NCBI GenBank assembly: GCA_910584385.1 | Contig: CAJUAK010000001.1 | Coordinates: 124,001-188,000, forward strand | DNA: 64,000 bases | Source: an uncultured Alphaproteobacteria bacterium | GTDB lineage: Bacteria > Pseudomonadota > Alphaproteobacteria > RF32 > CAG-239 | Reading direction: 5' to 3' | In this document: positions 18,520 to 27,486 of the stretch, in pieces | Numbering within the stretch: the stretch's first letter is position 1 | How the letters are laid out: each line of letters starts with the position of its first letter | The notes under the pieces: model-generated | The model's input: the letters and a program-made list of their open reading frames with translations, nothing else | The model's database searches: none | What the model was told of the DNA's origin: nothing | Position numbers and translations under genes: made by a program

Positions 18520-20709
18520 ATGATGATTGTTGGCGTTTTGTTGCCGCTGCCGTTTAACAGCGTTTTTGATTATAAGACGGAAGAAGAGCTGCAGCTTGGG
18601 CAGATTGTGCAGGTGCCCTTCGGAAATCCGAGGCAGGGCAAAGGATTCCAAGTCGGGGTTGTCTGGAAGCTTGGCGCAACGGCAAATCTTGATATCAAAA
18701 AAATCAAGCCGGTTGCCAAGGTTTTTCCTTTTTTGCCGCTTTCTGACACTATGCGCCGTTTTATTTCTTTTGTAGCCGAATATAATCTGGCTTTTGCCGG
18801 TTTGGTTTTGAAAATGGCGCTGAGTGCCAAGCAGGCTTTCGATGATCCGAAAATGCTTACGCTTTACACGCTTTCCGGCAAAACTCTGGCGGATGCTAAA
18901 CTTAAAAATTCAGATGCAAGGTGGCGGGTTATCGAACTTTTGAAGCATGCGCCATATACTTTGCAGGAAATTATGGTCGGCGCCGGTGTCGGGGCTTCTG
19001 TTGTTAAAACCTTATGCAATGCCGGCGTTTTATTGCCGTTGAGCCGGGAAGCCAAAAAAGATTTTCCCAAGCCGCAAAGCGATTTTGCCAAGGTTTGCCT
19101 TACTGCTGAGCAACAGGCCGCGGCTGATGTTTTATGTGCCGGCATCGGAAAGGGTTTTAAGGCAACTTTGCTGGACGGAATAACGGGTTCTGGCAAAACG
19201 GAAGTTTATTTTGAAGCTGTCGCGAAGGTTTTGGAAGCCGGACAGCAGGTTTTAATCATGGTTCCTGAAATTTCGCTGACAACACAGTGGCTTAACCGCT
19301 TTGCCAAAAGGTTTGGCGCAGTGCCGGCAAAATGGCATTCCGCCCTTGGCGGGCGTGAGCGTTCAGATACTTGGCAGGCTGTTGCGGATGGGACGGCGCA
19401 GGTTGTTGTGGGAGCGCGTTCGGCCTTGTTTTTGCCCTTTCGGAATTTGGGGCTTATTGTGGTTGATGAGAGCCATGACGCCTCTTATAAACAAGAGGAT
19501 GTGGTTAATTATCAGGGGCGGGATATGGCTGTTGTCCGCGCAAAGTTTGAAGAAATACCGATTATCCTTTCTACGGCGACGCCTGATTTGGAGACCGTAT
19601 GCAATGTGGAAAGCGGAAAATATGACGCCGTGTGCCTGAAATCCCGCTATGCGGCTGCCGTTTTGCCGGAAATCAACGTGATAGACCTTAAAAAAAATAA
19701 GCCGCAAAAAGGCGAATGGGGTGTTTCGTGGATTAGCCCGGTTTTGGCCGAAGCGCTTCAGGATAAGCTGGATAAGAAAGAACAATCGGTTTTGTTTTTG
19801 AACCGCCGGGGCTATGCGCCGCTGCTGATTTGCCGGGATTGCGGCTACCGTATGGCATGCCCGAATTGCACGGCCTGGCTGACGGAACATAAAAAAACGA
19901 AATCTTTAATATGCCATCATTGCGGCTATTCAACGTCAATTCCGAAGGTTTGTCCCGATTGCGGTTCTGAGGACGGATTGACGGCTTGCGGCCCCGGGGT
20001 GGAACGCATTGCCGAGGAAGTAAAATGGCGTTTTCCGGAAGCGAGAACCAGAATATTATCCAGCGATATCACTTCTTCTTTAGCAGAAGTTTCTTCGGTT
20101 ATCCGGGAAATGGAAGAAGGAAAGGTCGATATTCTTATCGGCACGCAGATATTGGCAAAAGGGCACCATTTTCCGTCTTTGACCCTTGTCGGGATTGTGG
20201 ATGCGGATTTGGGTTTGCTGGGGAGCGACTTGCGCGCCAGCGAACGGACATTCCAGCTTTTGTCCCAGGTTTCGGGAAGAGCAGGGCGCGGCGAAAAAAA
20301 AGGCGTTGTCTATTTGCAGAGCCTTTATCCTGATAATGCGGTATTAAAGGCTTTGGTCAGCGGGAATCGCGAAGAATTTATGGATTTGGAAAAACAAAGC
20401 CGGAAGATATTAAAACTTCCGCCTTTTGGCAAGCTGGCCGCGGTTATTGTCAGCGGTGCGAATCAGGAACAAACCGAAAAAACGGCTATCCGCCTTGGGC
20501 AGTGCGCTCCGCAGACGGATTTTATTTCGACTTTGGGGCCTGCGCCGGCGCCCATTGCGGTGCTGCGCAATAAATACCGCTACCGCCTGCTGCTGAAAAC
20601 CGTAAAAAACATCCAGATTCAGCAAGTGCTTAAAGAATGGCTCCGGCAGGTGGATATTCCCGCAAATGTCAGGGTCGAGGCGGATATTGACCCATATTCT
20701 TTTATGTGA
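18520..20709 (+). CDS. priA: Primosomal replication restart helicase PriA
   Basis: 3'-5' helicase that reloads the replisome at collapsed forks. 729 residues, a normal length. The N-terminal DNA-binding domain begins MMIVGVLLPLPFNSVFDY. Walker A is GITGSGKTEVYF, and Walker B is VVDESHD (a DESH rather than DEAH box). A two-zinc cysteine cluster (CRDCG, CPNC, CHHCG, CPDCG) sits between helicase motifs, followed by GTQILAKGHHFP and QVSGRAGR. The ATG at 18520 follows AAGG by 7 bases. Confidence 0.97.
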   Translation: MMIVGVLLPLPFNSVFDYKTEEELQLGQIVQVPFGNPRQGKGFQVGVVWKLGATANLDIKKIKPVAKVFPFLPLSDTMRRFISFVAEYNLAFAGLVLKMALSAKQAFDDPKMLTLYTLSGKTLADAKLKNSDARWRVIELLKHAPYTLQEIMVGAGVGASVVKTLCNAGVLLPLSREAKKDFPKPQSDFAKVCLTAEQQAAADVLCAGIGKGFKATLLDGITGSGKTEVYFEAVAKVLEAGQQVLIMVPEISLTTQWLNRFAKRFGAVPAKWHSALGGRERSDTWQAVADGTAQVVVGARSALFLPFRNLGLIVVDESHDASYKQEDVVNYQGRDMAVVRAKFEEIPIILSTATPDLETVCNVESGKYDAVCLKSRYAAAVLPEINVIDLKKNKPQKGEWGVSWISPVLAEALQDKLDKKEQSVLFLNRRGYAPLLICRDCGYRMACPNCTAWLTEHKKTKSLICHHCGYSTSIPKVCPDCGSEDGLTACGPGVERIAEEVKWRFPEARTRILSSDITSSLAEVSSVIREMEEGKVDILIGTQILAKGHHFPSLTLVGIVDADLGLLGSDLRASERTFQLLSQVSGRAGRGEKKGVVYLQSLYPDNAVLKALVSGNREEFMDLEKQSRKILKLPPFGKLAAVIVSGANQEQTEKTAIRLGQCAPQTDFISTLGPAPAPIAVLRNKYRYRLLLKTVKNIQIQQVLKEWLRQVDIPANVRVEADIDPYSFM

Positions 20710-20817
20710 GGCTGTTAATAAGGCGGTATGTCCTTGCAATTTGTTTTTTGTATTAATAAATTAGAAATAAATCATCATTATGATAATTCCTATTGATGAG
20801 AATCTGATATAATTTGA

Positions 20818-21381
20818 GTGGTTAAATTGAAGAAAAATTCAAAAGCAAAAATTGCGGCAACCTATGCTCTGGCCTTGTATGAGGCCGCAATCTCCAAAAA
20901 AAACGCGGAGGCGGTTTTTGAAGATGTGGAAAAATTGCGCAGCATAATCCTTAATGAGCCGCAAATTATCAAGTATCTTGCCAATCCTTTATGGAACAAC
21001 GCTTCAAAAATGGAAGCTTTGGGCGATATTGCCCAAAAAACGGGACTGGGCAACGAGACTCTCGAATGTTTGGATGTTATTGCCGAAAACCGCCGCTTTG
21101 CAGAGCTGCCGCTCATCTTAGATGAGTTTATGCATATTTATTATGCTAAAAACGGCATTGCAGAGGTAAAGGTTGTGAGCGCCAAAAAGCTTTCCGCTGC
21201 CCAGTCCGGCAGGCTTCAAAAGAAGATGGAAACGCGTTTGGGGCGCAAGGTGCTGCTGCATAATGAAGTGGATGCCGGGATACTCGGCGGCCTGCGCGTT
21301 ATGTATGGTTCGGAAATGATAGATGCTTCTTTGGAAGATAAGTTAAACCGTTTGGAAATTGTTATGAAAGGTGGACTGTGA
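20818..21381 (+). CDS. atpH: ATP synthase F1 delta subunit
   Basis: Stator subunit (OSCP homologue) linking the F1 head to the peripheral stalk. 187 residues, starting at GTG 20818 (no strong ribosome site is visible; an in-frame TTG at 20827 is possible). Family features are the helical N-terminal domain (AATYALALYEAA) and the C-terminal block LGRKVLLHNEVDAGILGGLRV. First gene of an F1-only operon, with no F0 genes nearby, which is the usual alphaproteobacterial arrangement. Its TGA overlaps the atpA ATG by one base. Confidence 0.94.
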   Translation: MVKLKKNSKAKIAATYALALYEAAISKKNAEAVFEDVEKLRSIILNEPQIIKYLANPLWNNASKMEALGDIAQKTGLGNETLECLDVIAENRRFAELPLILDEFMHIYYAKNGIAEVKVVSAKKLSAAQSGRLQKKMETRLGRKVLLHNEVDAGILGGLRVMYGSEMIDASLEDKLNRLEIVMKGGL

Positions 21382-22931
21382 TGTCTATAGGTGCCAGTGA
21401 AATTGCCTCTATAATTAAGGACAAAATTACCAAAGCCGATGTCGACGTTAATGTGGCAGAGGTCGGGCAGGTGCTTTCTGTCGGTGATGGAATTGCCCAT
21501 GTGTACGGGTTGGATAAAGTGCAGGCCGGCGAGTTGGTGGAATTCGCCAATGGTGTTAAAGGCATGGCGCTGAACCTGGAAGAAGATAATGTCGGCGTGG
21601 TTATTTTCGGCGCAGATGATACGATTAAAGAAGGCGATTTGGTTAAGCGTACGGATCAGATTGTGAGCGTGCCGGTCGGCAAGGAACTTTTGGGACGCGT
21701 TGTTGACGCTTTGGGCGAACCGATTGACGGTATGGGCGCTGTTAAGGCAAAAGAACACAGCCTTTCAGAAATTAAAGCGCCGGGTATTATTGCCCGCCAA
21801 TCTGTGCACGAGCCTGTACAAACCGGGTTGAAAATTGTCGACTCCTTGATTCCGATCGGGCGCGGACAGCGTGAATTGATTATCGGCGACCGCCAAACCG
21901 GAAAAACGGCGATTATCGTTGATACTATCTTGAATCAGAAAAAAATTAACGACCAGGCAAAGTCGGACAAAGATAAACTGTTCTGCGTTTATGTTGCAGT
22001 CGGGCAAAAACGTTCTACGGTTGCACAGGTGGTTAAAACATTAAAAGACCATGGCGCAATGGATTATACGATTGTGGTTGCCGCGACGGCTTCAGACCCT
22101 GCGCCAATGCAGTTTATTGCCCCGTATTCCGGTTGCGCCATGGGTGAATATTTCAGAGATCATGGCATGAATGCCGTTATCTTTTATGACGATTTAACCA
22201 AGCAAGCCACAGCTTACCGCCAGATGTCATTGCTGCTCCGCAGACCGCCAGGGCGTGAAGCTTATCCCGGTGATGTGTTCTATTTGCACTCACGTTTGTT
22301 GGAAAGAGCTGCAAAAATGAATGATGAACTGGGGGCTGGATCTTTGACGGCTATGCCGGTAATTGAGACGCAGGCCGGTGATGTTTCGGCTTACATTCCG
22401 ACGAACGTTATTTCCATTACCGATGGACAGATATTCTTGGAAACGGCGCTCTTTTACCAAGGCGTGCGCCCGGCGGTTAACGTTGGTATTTCTGTTTCCC
22501 GCGTGGGTTCTGCTGCGCAGATTAAAGCCATGAAACAAGTTGCCGGCAAGATGAAGCTGGAATTGGCCCAATATCGCGAGATGGCTTCTTTTGCCCAATT
22601 TGCTTCGGATTTGGATGCTGCAACTCAAAATCTTCTGGCCAGAGGTGCGCGTTTGACAGAGATGTTAAAACAGCCCCAGTATAACCCGATGCCGGTTGAG
22701 GAAGAAGTTGTTGCTATTTTTGCCGGCGTGCGCGGTTTCCTTGACAAGGTCAGCTTAAAAGATGTTCGTGCTTTTGAAACAGGCGCTTTGCAGGCTGTCA
22801 GGGCGGAACATCCTGAGTTCTTGGAAGAAATACGCGAAAAGAAAGTGATTTCCGACGAGCTGGAAGCCAAGCTGACAAAATTCTATGAGGAATACAGCAG
22901 CGCATTTACAGCCAAGGATGAAGCAGCATAG
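21381..22931 (+). CDS. atpA: ATP synthase F1 alpha subunit
   Basis: Non-catalytic nucleotide-binding subunit of the alpha3beta3 hexamer. 516 residues from the ATG at 21381, which has AGGTGG about 6 bases before it; the GTG one codon earlier is less likely. Walker A is GDRQTGKTAI, followed by the alpha-specific QKRSTVAQ, and the C-terminal region has YREMASFAQFASDLD. Tightly coupled to atpH (TGATG overlap) and 9 bases before atpG. Confidence 0.98.
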   Translation: MSIGASEIASIIKDKITKADVDVNVAEVGQVLSVGDGIAHVYGLDKVQAGELVEFANGVKGMALNLEEDNVGVVIFGADDTIKEGDLVKRTDQIVSVPVGKELLGRVVDALGEPIDGMGAVKAKEHSLSEIKAPGIIARQSVHEPVQTGLKIVDSLIPIGRGQRELIIGDRQTGKTAIIVDTILNQKKINDQAKSDKDKLFCVYVAVGQKRSTVAQVVKTLKDHGAMDYTIVVAATASDPAPMQFIAPYSGCAMGEYFRDHGMNAVIFYDDLTKQATAYRQMSLLLRRPPGREAYPGDVFYLHSRLLERAAKMNDELGAGSLTAMPVIETQAGDVSAYIPTNVISITDGQIFLETALFYQGVRPAVNVGISVSRVGSAAQIKAMKQVAGKMKLELAQYREMASFAQFASDLDAATQNLLARGARLTEMLKQPQYNPMPVEEEVVAIFAGVRGFLDKVSLKDVRAFETGALQAVRAEHPEFLEEIREKKVISDELEAKLTKFYEEYSSAFTAKDEAA

Positions 22932-22940
22932 GAAAAGGTT

Positions 22941-23849
22941 ATGGCAGGCTTAAAAGAATTACGCATCAGGATTGAAAGCATTAAGTCCACGCAGAAAATT
23001 ACTTCTGCCATGAAAATGGTGGCGGCTGCCCGGCTGCGTAAAGCTCAGGGATTAATAGCCTCTTCAGAACCTTATGCCCGGGCTCTTCATAAAGATATCA
23101 GCCTGATTTGGCAGGATATTCAGGCAAAGGCGGAAAAAGGCGCTGTGCCGCTTGTATTGCCGCCTTTGCTGCAGCCTGTCGAAAATGCTAAGGATTATCT
23201 GCTTTTGGTTATAACTTCGGACAGAGGCTTATGCGGCAGTTTTAATTCTGCTGTTATTAAAGCAGTGGTTTCAAGAATTGAAGAACTTAAAAAGTCCGGC
23301 AAAAACGTTAAGTTATATTGCCTTGGCAAAAAAGGCGCCGATGTGTTAAAACACAGATACGGCGATATGATTGCTTTTGTGAAAACCGGAATTGCCAAGA
23401 AAGGCGCGGATTACGCTGAAGCGGAAGAAATAACAGAAGAACTTTTGCAAAGATTCCTTAATAAGGAATTTGATGTCTGCGAAATGGTGGTCAGCCATTT
23501 TAAGTCTGCCATCAGCCGTGATATCCGTGTCGAACCATTTTTGCCATTGAAGAAAAATGAAGAAATGGAAGAGGCCGAAAATCCGGTTCACGGTGCATTT
23601 TATGAGTTTGAGCCGGAACCTGAAAATATGTTCGCGGATATTTTAAAACTTTATGCAAAGAGCGTATTTTTCCGGGCTATCGTTAATTCGCAAGCTTCTG
23701 AACAGGGAGCAAGAATGTCTTCTATGGATAATGCAACCCGCAATGCCAAAGACATGATTGCAAAGTTAACGTTGCGCTATAACCGTATCAGACAAACGGC
23801 GATTACGACAGAATTAATTGAAATTATCGCAGGGGCGGAAGCTATCTGA
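22941..23849 (+). CDS. atpG: ATP synthase F1 gamma subunit
   Basis: Central rotor shaft. 302 residues. The N-terminal coiled-coil signature IESIKSTQKITSAMKMVAAARL and the C-terminal MDNATRNAKDMIAKLTLRYNR with RQTAITTELIEIIAGAEA are fully conserved. The central region (about 195-225) has a slightly acidic insertion compared with short gammas. Lies between atpA and atpD in the operon. Confidence 0.97.
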   Translation: MAGLKELRIRIESIKSTQKITSAMKMVAAARLRKAQGLIASSEPYARALHKDISLIWQDIQAKAEKGAVPLVLPPLLQPVENAKDYLLLVITSDRGLCGSFNSAVIKAVVSRIEELKKSGKNVKLYCLGKKGADVLKHRYGDMIAFVKTGIAKKGADYAEAEEITEELLQRFLNKEFDVCEMVVSHFKSAISRDIRVEPFLPLKKNEEMEEAENPVHGAFYEFEPEPENMFADILKLYAKSVFFRAIVNSQASEQGARMSSMDNATRNAKDMIAKLTLRYNRIRQTAITTELIEIIAGAEAI

Positions 23850-23887
23850 TTATTTTACAGTATTGAGGAATAAAAAAGGAGATGAAC

Positions 23888-25531
23888 ATGGTGGTAAAAA
23901 CCGCAACAGCCAAAAAAACAGCCGTTGAGAAAAAAGCTGTTAAAAAGACAGCTGTTTCACCTAAAAAAACAGCCCAGAAGATTATTGACGCCGAAGACAA
24001 AATATATGCTTCTGCAAATGTTAAACAGGAAAAGAAAGCAATTAAAGAAACAGTTGCCGACAATAAAAAAGATGCTGCCAAAACCCGCCATATCGAGAAA
24101 AAGGAAAGAGGTACCGGCAAGCTTGGGCATATCAGCCAGGTTTTGGGCGCTGTTGTTGACGTGAAATTTGACAATGTCGATGAGCTGCCTCCGATTTTGA
24201 CGGCTTTGGAATGTGATAACCATGGCAAAAACCTTATTTTGGAAGTTGCACAGCACTTGGGCGAGAGCGTTGTCCGTACAATTGCTATGGATACGACAGA
24301 CGGTTTGGTGCGCGGGCTTGAAGTTGTTAATACGGGAAAACCGATTTCTGTTCCTGTCGGCCCGGAATTGTTAGGGCGTATTGTGAATGTTATCGGCGAA
24401 CCGGTTGACGGGCGCGGTGCTATTAAGAGCAAAATGGAATATCCTATTCACCGCCCGGCGCCGTCATTTGTCGACCAGTCGACAGATACGGAAGTTTTAA
24501 CAACCGGTATTAAGGTTATCGACCTTTTGGAACCTTATGCAAAAGGCGGAAAGATTGGTTTGTTCGGTGGTGCCGGCGTGGGCAAAACCGTATTGATTAT
24601 GGAATTGATTAACAATATTGCCAAAGGGCATGGCGGCTATTCCGTGTTTGCCGGCGTGGGCGAACGTACCCGTGAAGGTAATGATTTGTATCATGAAATG
24701 ATTGAATCTGGCGTTATTGACCTTAAGGGGAATAATTCTAAAACCGTTTTGGTTTACGGACAGATGAACGAACCTCCCGGGGCTCGTGCCCGCGTGGCTT
24801 TGTCTGGTTTGACCCAGGCGGAGTATTTCCGTGATGAAGAGCACCAGGACGTGTTGTTCTTTGTTGATAATATTTTCCGCTTTACCCAAGCTGGTTCTGA
24901 AGTTTCAGCTTTGTTGGGGCGTATTCCTTCCGCGGTTGGCTATCAGCCGACTTTGGGAACGGATATGGGGGCGATGCAGGAGCGTATTACTTCTACAAAG
25001 AATGGGTCTATTACTTCCGTGCAAGCCGTTTATGTGCCTGCGGATGACTTGACTGACCCGGCTCCGGCAACAACATTTGCGCACTTAGATGCGACAACAG
25101 TGTTGTCCCGTTCTATTTCTGAGCTTGGTATTTTCCCCGCGGTTGACCCGTTGGATTCTACATCGCGCATTTTGGATCCGCAGGTTATTGGCGAAGAACA
25201 TTACCAGGTTGCCCGCCAGGTGCAGGAAATTTTGCAAAAATATAAGTCTTTACAAGATATTATCGCGATTTTGGGTATGGATGAGCTTTCTGAAGAAGAT
25301 AAGCTTACCGTTTCCCGCGCCAGAAAGGTTCAGCGTTTCTTGTCTCAGCCGTTCTTTGTGGCTGAAGTATTTACCGGAACGCCAGGCGTGTTTGTTAAAC
25401 TGGAGGACACAATCCGCGGCTTTAAGGAAATTATTGAAGGCAAGCATGATGATGTTCCGGAACAAGCCTTTTATATGGTGGGCACAATCGAAGACGCTTT
25501 GGCTAAAGCCAAAACTTTAAGCGGCAAATAG
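23888..25531 (+). CDS. atpD: ATP synthase F1 beta subunit with basic N-terminal extension
   Basis: Catalytic subunit. The ATG at 23888 (6 bases after AGGAG) is preferred over the one at 23882, which directly abuts the ribosome site. The first 75 or so residues are a Lys/Ala/Thr-rich, histone-like extension (KTATAKKTAVEKKAVKK...) before the normal start GKLGHISQVLGAVVDVKF. Comparable basic extensions occur in Caulobacter and Rhizobiales beta subunits. The core is standard: GGAGVGKTVLI, GERTREGNDLYHEM, and the YVPADDLTDPAPATTF catalytic region. 547 residues against roughly 470 for most families. Confidence 0.97.
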   Translation: MVVKTATAKKTAVEKKAVKKTAVSPKKTAQKIIDAEDKIYASANVKQEKKAIKETVADNKKDAAKTRHIEKKERGTGKLGHISQVLGAVVDVKFDNVDELPPILTALECDNHGKNLILEVAQHLGESVVRTIAMDTTDGLVRGLEVVNTGKPISVPVGPELLGRIVNVIGEPVDGRGAIKSKMEYPIHRPAPSFVDQSTDTEVLTTGIKVIDLLEPYAKGGKIGLFGGAGVGKTVLIMELINNIAKGHGGYSVFAGVGERTREGNDLYHEMIESGVIDLKGNNSKTVLVYGQMNEPPGARARVALSGLTQAEYFRDEEHQDVLFFVDNIFRFTQAGSEVSALLGRIPSAVGYQPTLGTDMGAMQERITSTKNGSITSVQAVYVPADDLTDPAPATTFAHLDATTVLSRSISELGIFPAVDPLDSTSRILDPQVIGEEHYQVARQVQEILQKYKSLQDIIAILGMDELSEEDKLTVSRARKVQRFLSQPFFVAEVFTGTPGVFVKLEDTIRGFKEIIEGKHDDVPEQAFYMVGTIEDALAKAKTLSGK

Positions 25532-25542
25532 CGAGGTGGGCG

Positions 25543-25815
25543 ATGGATGGTAAAATTGAATTGGTAATTGCGCTTCCCGGCGGCGTTTACAAGAATGTTA
25601 AAGCAAATAAGGTTCTGTTGCCCGCTATGGAAGGCAATATAACGATTTTGCCGCAACGTGCGCCGATTGTCCTGCAGCTTAAGGCCGGAAATGTCCAAAT
25701 CCTTGATGAAAGCGGCCAGGCAAAAGATGAATATTATATTGCCGGAGGTTATGCTGATGTGGCAGAAGACCGGTGCGTTATTGCAGCGCCTTCTGTCCAG
25801 AAAGTTCAGGAATAA
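25543..25815 (+). CDS. atpC: ATP synthase F1 epsilon subunit (short form)
   Basis: Rotor/regulatory subunit. Only 90 residues: the N-terminal beta-sandwich domain is present (LPAMEGNITILPQRAPIVLQL, YYIAGGYADV), but the C-terminal helical hairpin that inhibits ATP hydrolysis in E. coli is essentially missing. Truncated epsilons are known in alphaproteobacteria, which use a separate zeta-type inhibitor; none is seen here. Last gene of the operon, followed by a terminator. Confidence 0.92.
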   Translation: MDGKIELVIALPGGVYKNVKANKVLLPAMEGNITILPQRAPIVLQLKAGNVQILDESGQAKDEYYIAGGYADVAEDRCVIAAPSVQKVQE

Positions 25816-25825
25816 GCTTAAGTTC

Positions 25826-25857
25826 AAAAAAAAGCGCCTTATTCAGGCGCTTTTTTT
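25826..25857. terminator. Bidirectional terminator between atpC and the DUF3137 gene
   Basis: Stem AGCGCCT / loop TATTC / AGGCGCT with T7 on the plus side and A8 on the other, so it can serve both convergent units. The stem overlaps the DUF3137 stop codon. Confidence 0.85.
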
Positions 25858-26819
25858 AGCTTTAAAATCTCTATGATTTCCAGAATGGATATAATTTGTT
25901 CCAAGGCTGCATTTATGTATTTTCTGTTGGTTGCTTTGCAGAATATGGAATGGCTTTCAAACATGTCCTGGCTGGTGCTGACGGCAATTAAGAGCTTGTT
26001 GCCGAAAAAGCTGAATTGGAGCTTTTTGCCTTTGAAAGCGTTTTGGACGTTAAGCATGCGTTCCATGAAGGCGGTTGTTAAGATATAGCGGGCTTCAATT
26101 TGATTGCTGCCGTAAACTTCAAATTCTTTTTCAAAAACGCAATCTTCTAAGGTAATGTGTTGCAGGCCGGTGCATAAGCTGCCGATTTTATGAAACATGT
26201 TAAAAAATCCCCAATCCCTGTAGACAACGATTTTGCCGGGGAAGGCTTTGTCCATGCTGAGCAAGATGGCAATGCCTTTAAAAACTGTGCTGGTTTGGCG
26301 CCTTTTTCCGCTTCCTGTAACCATTTTCAGGTCTTCTTCTGAAACGGCAATGCCTATGCCTTTGTAAGCGCCGGTGAAATAATCGTCTCCGTAATGGCGG
26401 TTATAAGCGCCGAAAAGCATTGAATCATTGAGTATTTTTTCGTCCATGTATTTTTTATAACTATATTGGAAATCTCCGAAATATTTTAAAAATTCCGGCA
26501 TGATTTTTCTTTTGGATTTGCTTCTGAATCTGCTTAACGGGGTGGAAACGGCTATTAATAAAACCAGCAGGGCGAATGCGATTGCGTTAAAGGGCAGATT
26601 TTCAGATTTGGGCATGGTTCCGCCGTATTGGCTGATGTACAGCCATAAGACTCCGCCGCATAACAGCGGTATAACAATAAAAATAATGCCAAGCCCAATA
26701 TAAAAATAGGAAAGGTATTTCTTCCTTTCTGTTTCTATTTCATTAAACAGGGGCTTTAGCACGCTGTTATAATATTGTTCAAAGCCGGAACGAAAAGCCG
26801 GAATATTTTGATGCTGCAT
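25839..26819 (-). CDS. DUF3137-domain membrane protein
   Basis: About 326 residues from the ATG at 26819 (an in-frame ATG at 26843 would overlap lemA). Two close hydrophobic segments (about residues 38-62 and 74-92) anchor it, followed by a large soluble C-terminal domain containing GAYKGIGIAVSEEDL and VYRDWGF, as in DUF3137 proteins. DUF3137 genes often sit directly after lemA, as here with a 1-base gap. Function is not established; a joint membrane-associated role with LemA is an inference. Confidence 0.75.
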   Translation of the reverse strand: MQHQNIPAFRSGFEQYYNSVLKPLFNEIETERKKYLSYFYIGLGIIFIVIPLLCGGVLWLYISQYGGTMPKSENLPFNAIAFALLVLLIAVSTPLSRFRSKSKRKIMPEFLKYFGDFQYSYKKYMDEKILNDSMLFGAYNRHYGDDYFTGAYKGIGIAVSEEDLKMVTGSGKRRQTSTVFKGIAILLSMDKAFPGKIVVYRDWGFFNMFHKIGSLCTGLQHITLEDCVFEKEFEVYGSNQIEARYILTTAFMERMLNVQNAFKGKKLQFSFFGNKLLIAVSTSQDMFESHSIFCKATNRKYINAALEQIISILEIIEILKLKKAPE

Positions 26820-26820
26820 T

Positions 26821-27390
26821 TTATTTGAAGAACCTTGCCGCATTTATGCTTTCTTTGGCATTGTTTTCAGCCTCATAGAAGGGCATGTCGTCCTGGATGC
26901 CGATGAGCATGGCGACAAAGGAGCTTGGAAATATTTCTACGGCGTTTTTAAGTTCGGTAACGTTTGAATTATAGAAACGGCGGGCTGCTGCGATATGTTC
27001 TTCGACATCGTGCATGGCTTCCATTGCATTGAGCATTGTTTGATTGGATTTTAAATCAGGATAATTTTCAGCAGAAAGCTTAAATTCCCGCATTTTGCCG
27101 TCAAGGAGCTTTTCGATATCCATTTTTTTTGCAGGGTTGTCTGAAAATTTGCAGTTCATTGCCTCGGTGCGTATTTGGGCAATTTCTTCCATTAGGCTTT
27201 TTTCATGAGCCATATATTGGGCGGCAAGCGTTAAAAGGTTTGGAATAAGGTCGTAACGCTTTTGGAGCTGGACATCAATTCCTGAAGCGGATTCTTTCAG
27301 CCTGTTTTTCTTTTTAATCAAAGAAACATAAATTGCATAAAAGCCGATGGCAACAACGGCGGAAACAGACCAAATGACGATATTTTCCAT
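26821..27390 (-). CDS. lemA: LemA family protein
   Basis: 189 residues: one N-terminal membrane helix (about 5-25) with a very short periplasmic end, then a long all-helical domain. Signatures are the NRLKESASGIDVQLQKRYDL block followed by PNLLTLAAQYMAHEK, and RFYNSNVTELKNAVEIFPSS, both diagnostic for LemA. The family's biochemical role is unknown. It is co-transcribed with the DUF3137 gene downstream. Confidence 0.93.
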   Translation of the reverse strand: MENIVIWSVSAVVAIGFYAIYVSLIKKKNRLKESASGIDVQLQKRYDLIPNLLTLAAQYMAHEKSLMEEIAQIRTEAMNCKFSDNPAKKMDIEKLLDGKMREFKLSAENYPDLKSNQTMLNAMEAMHDVEEHIAAARRFYNSNVTELKNAVEIFPSSFVAMLIGIQDDMPFYEAENNAKESINAARFFK

Positions 27391-27452
27391 TGTTTTCTCC
27401 CTGAAACGATTGTTTATTATTTATAATAGAGGGGCGAACTCAGAAATCAAGG

Positions 27453-27481
27453 AAAATAAAAAGCCCGGTTGATACCGGGCT
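27453..27481 (-). terminator. Terminator of pfkA
   Basis: On the minus strand: AGCCCGG / loop TATCAA / CCGGGCT followed by TTTTATTTT, just after the pfkA stop. Confidence 0.88.
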
Positions 27482-27486
27482 GGATA

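Noticed and set aside
20710..20817. Riboswitch upstream of atpH
   Set aside because: The short AT-rich gap shows no stable structure or known aptamer motif.
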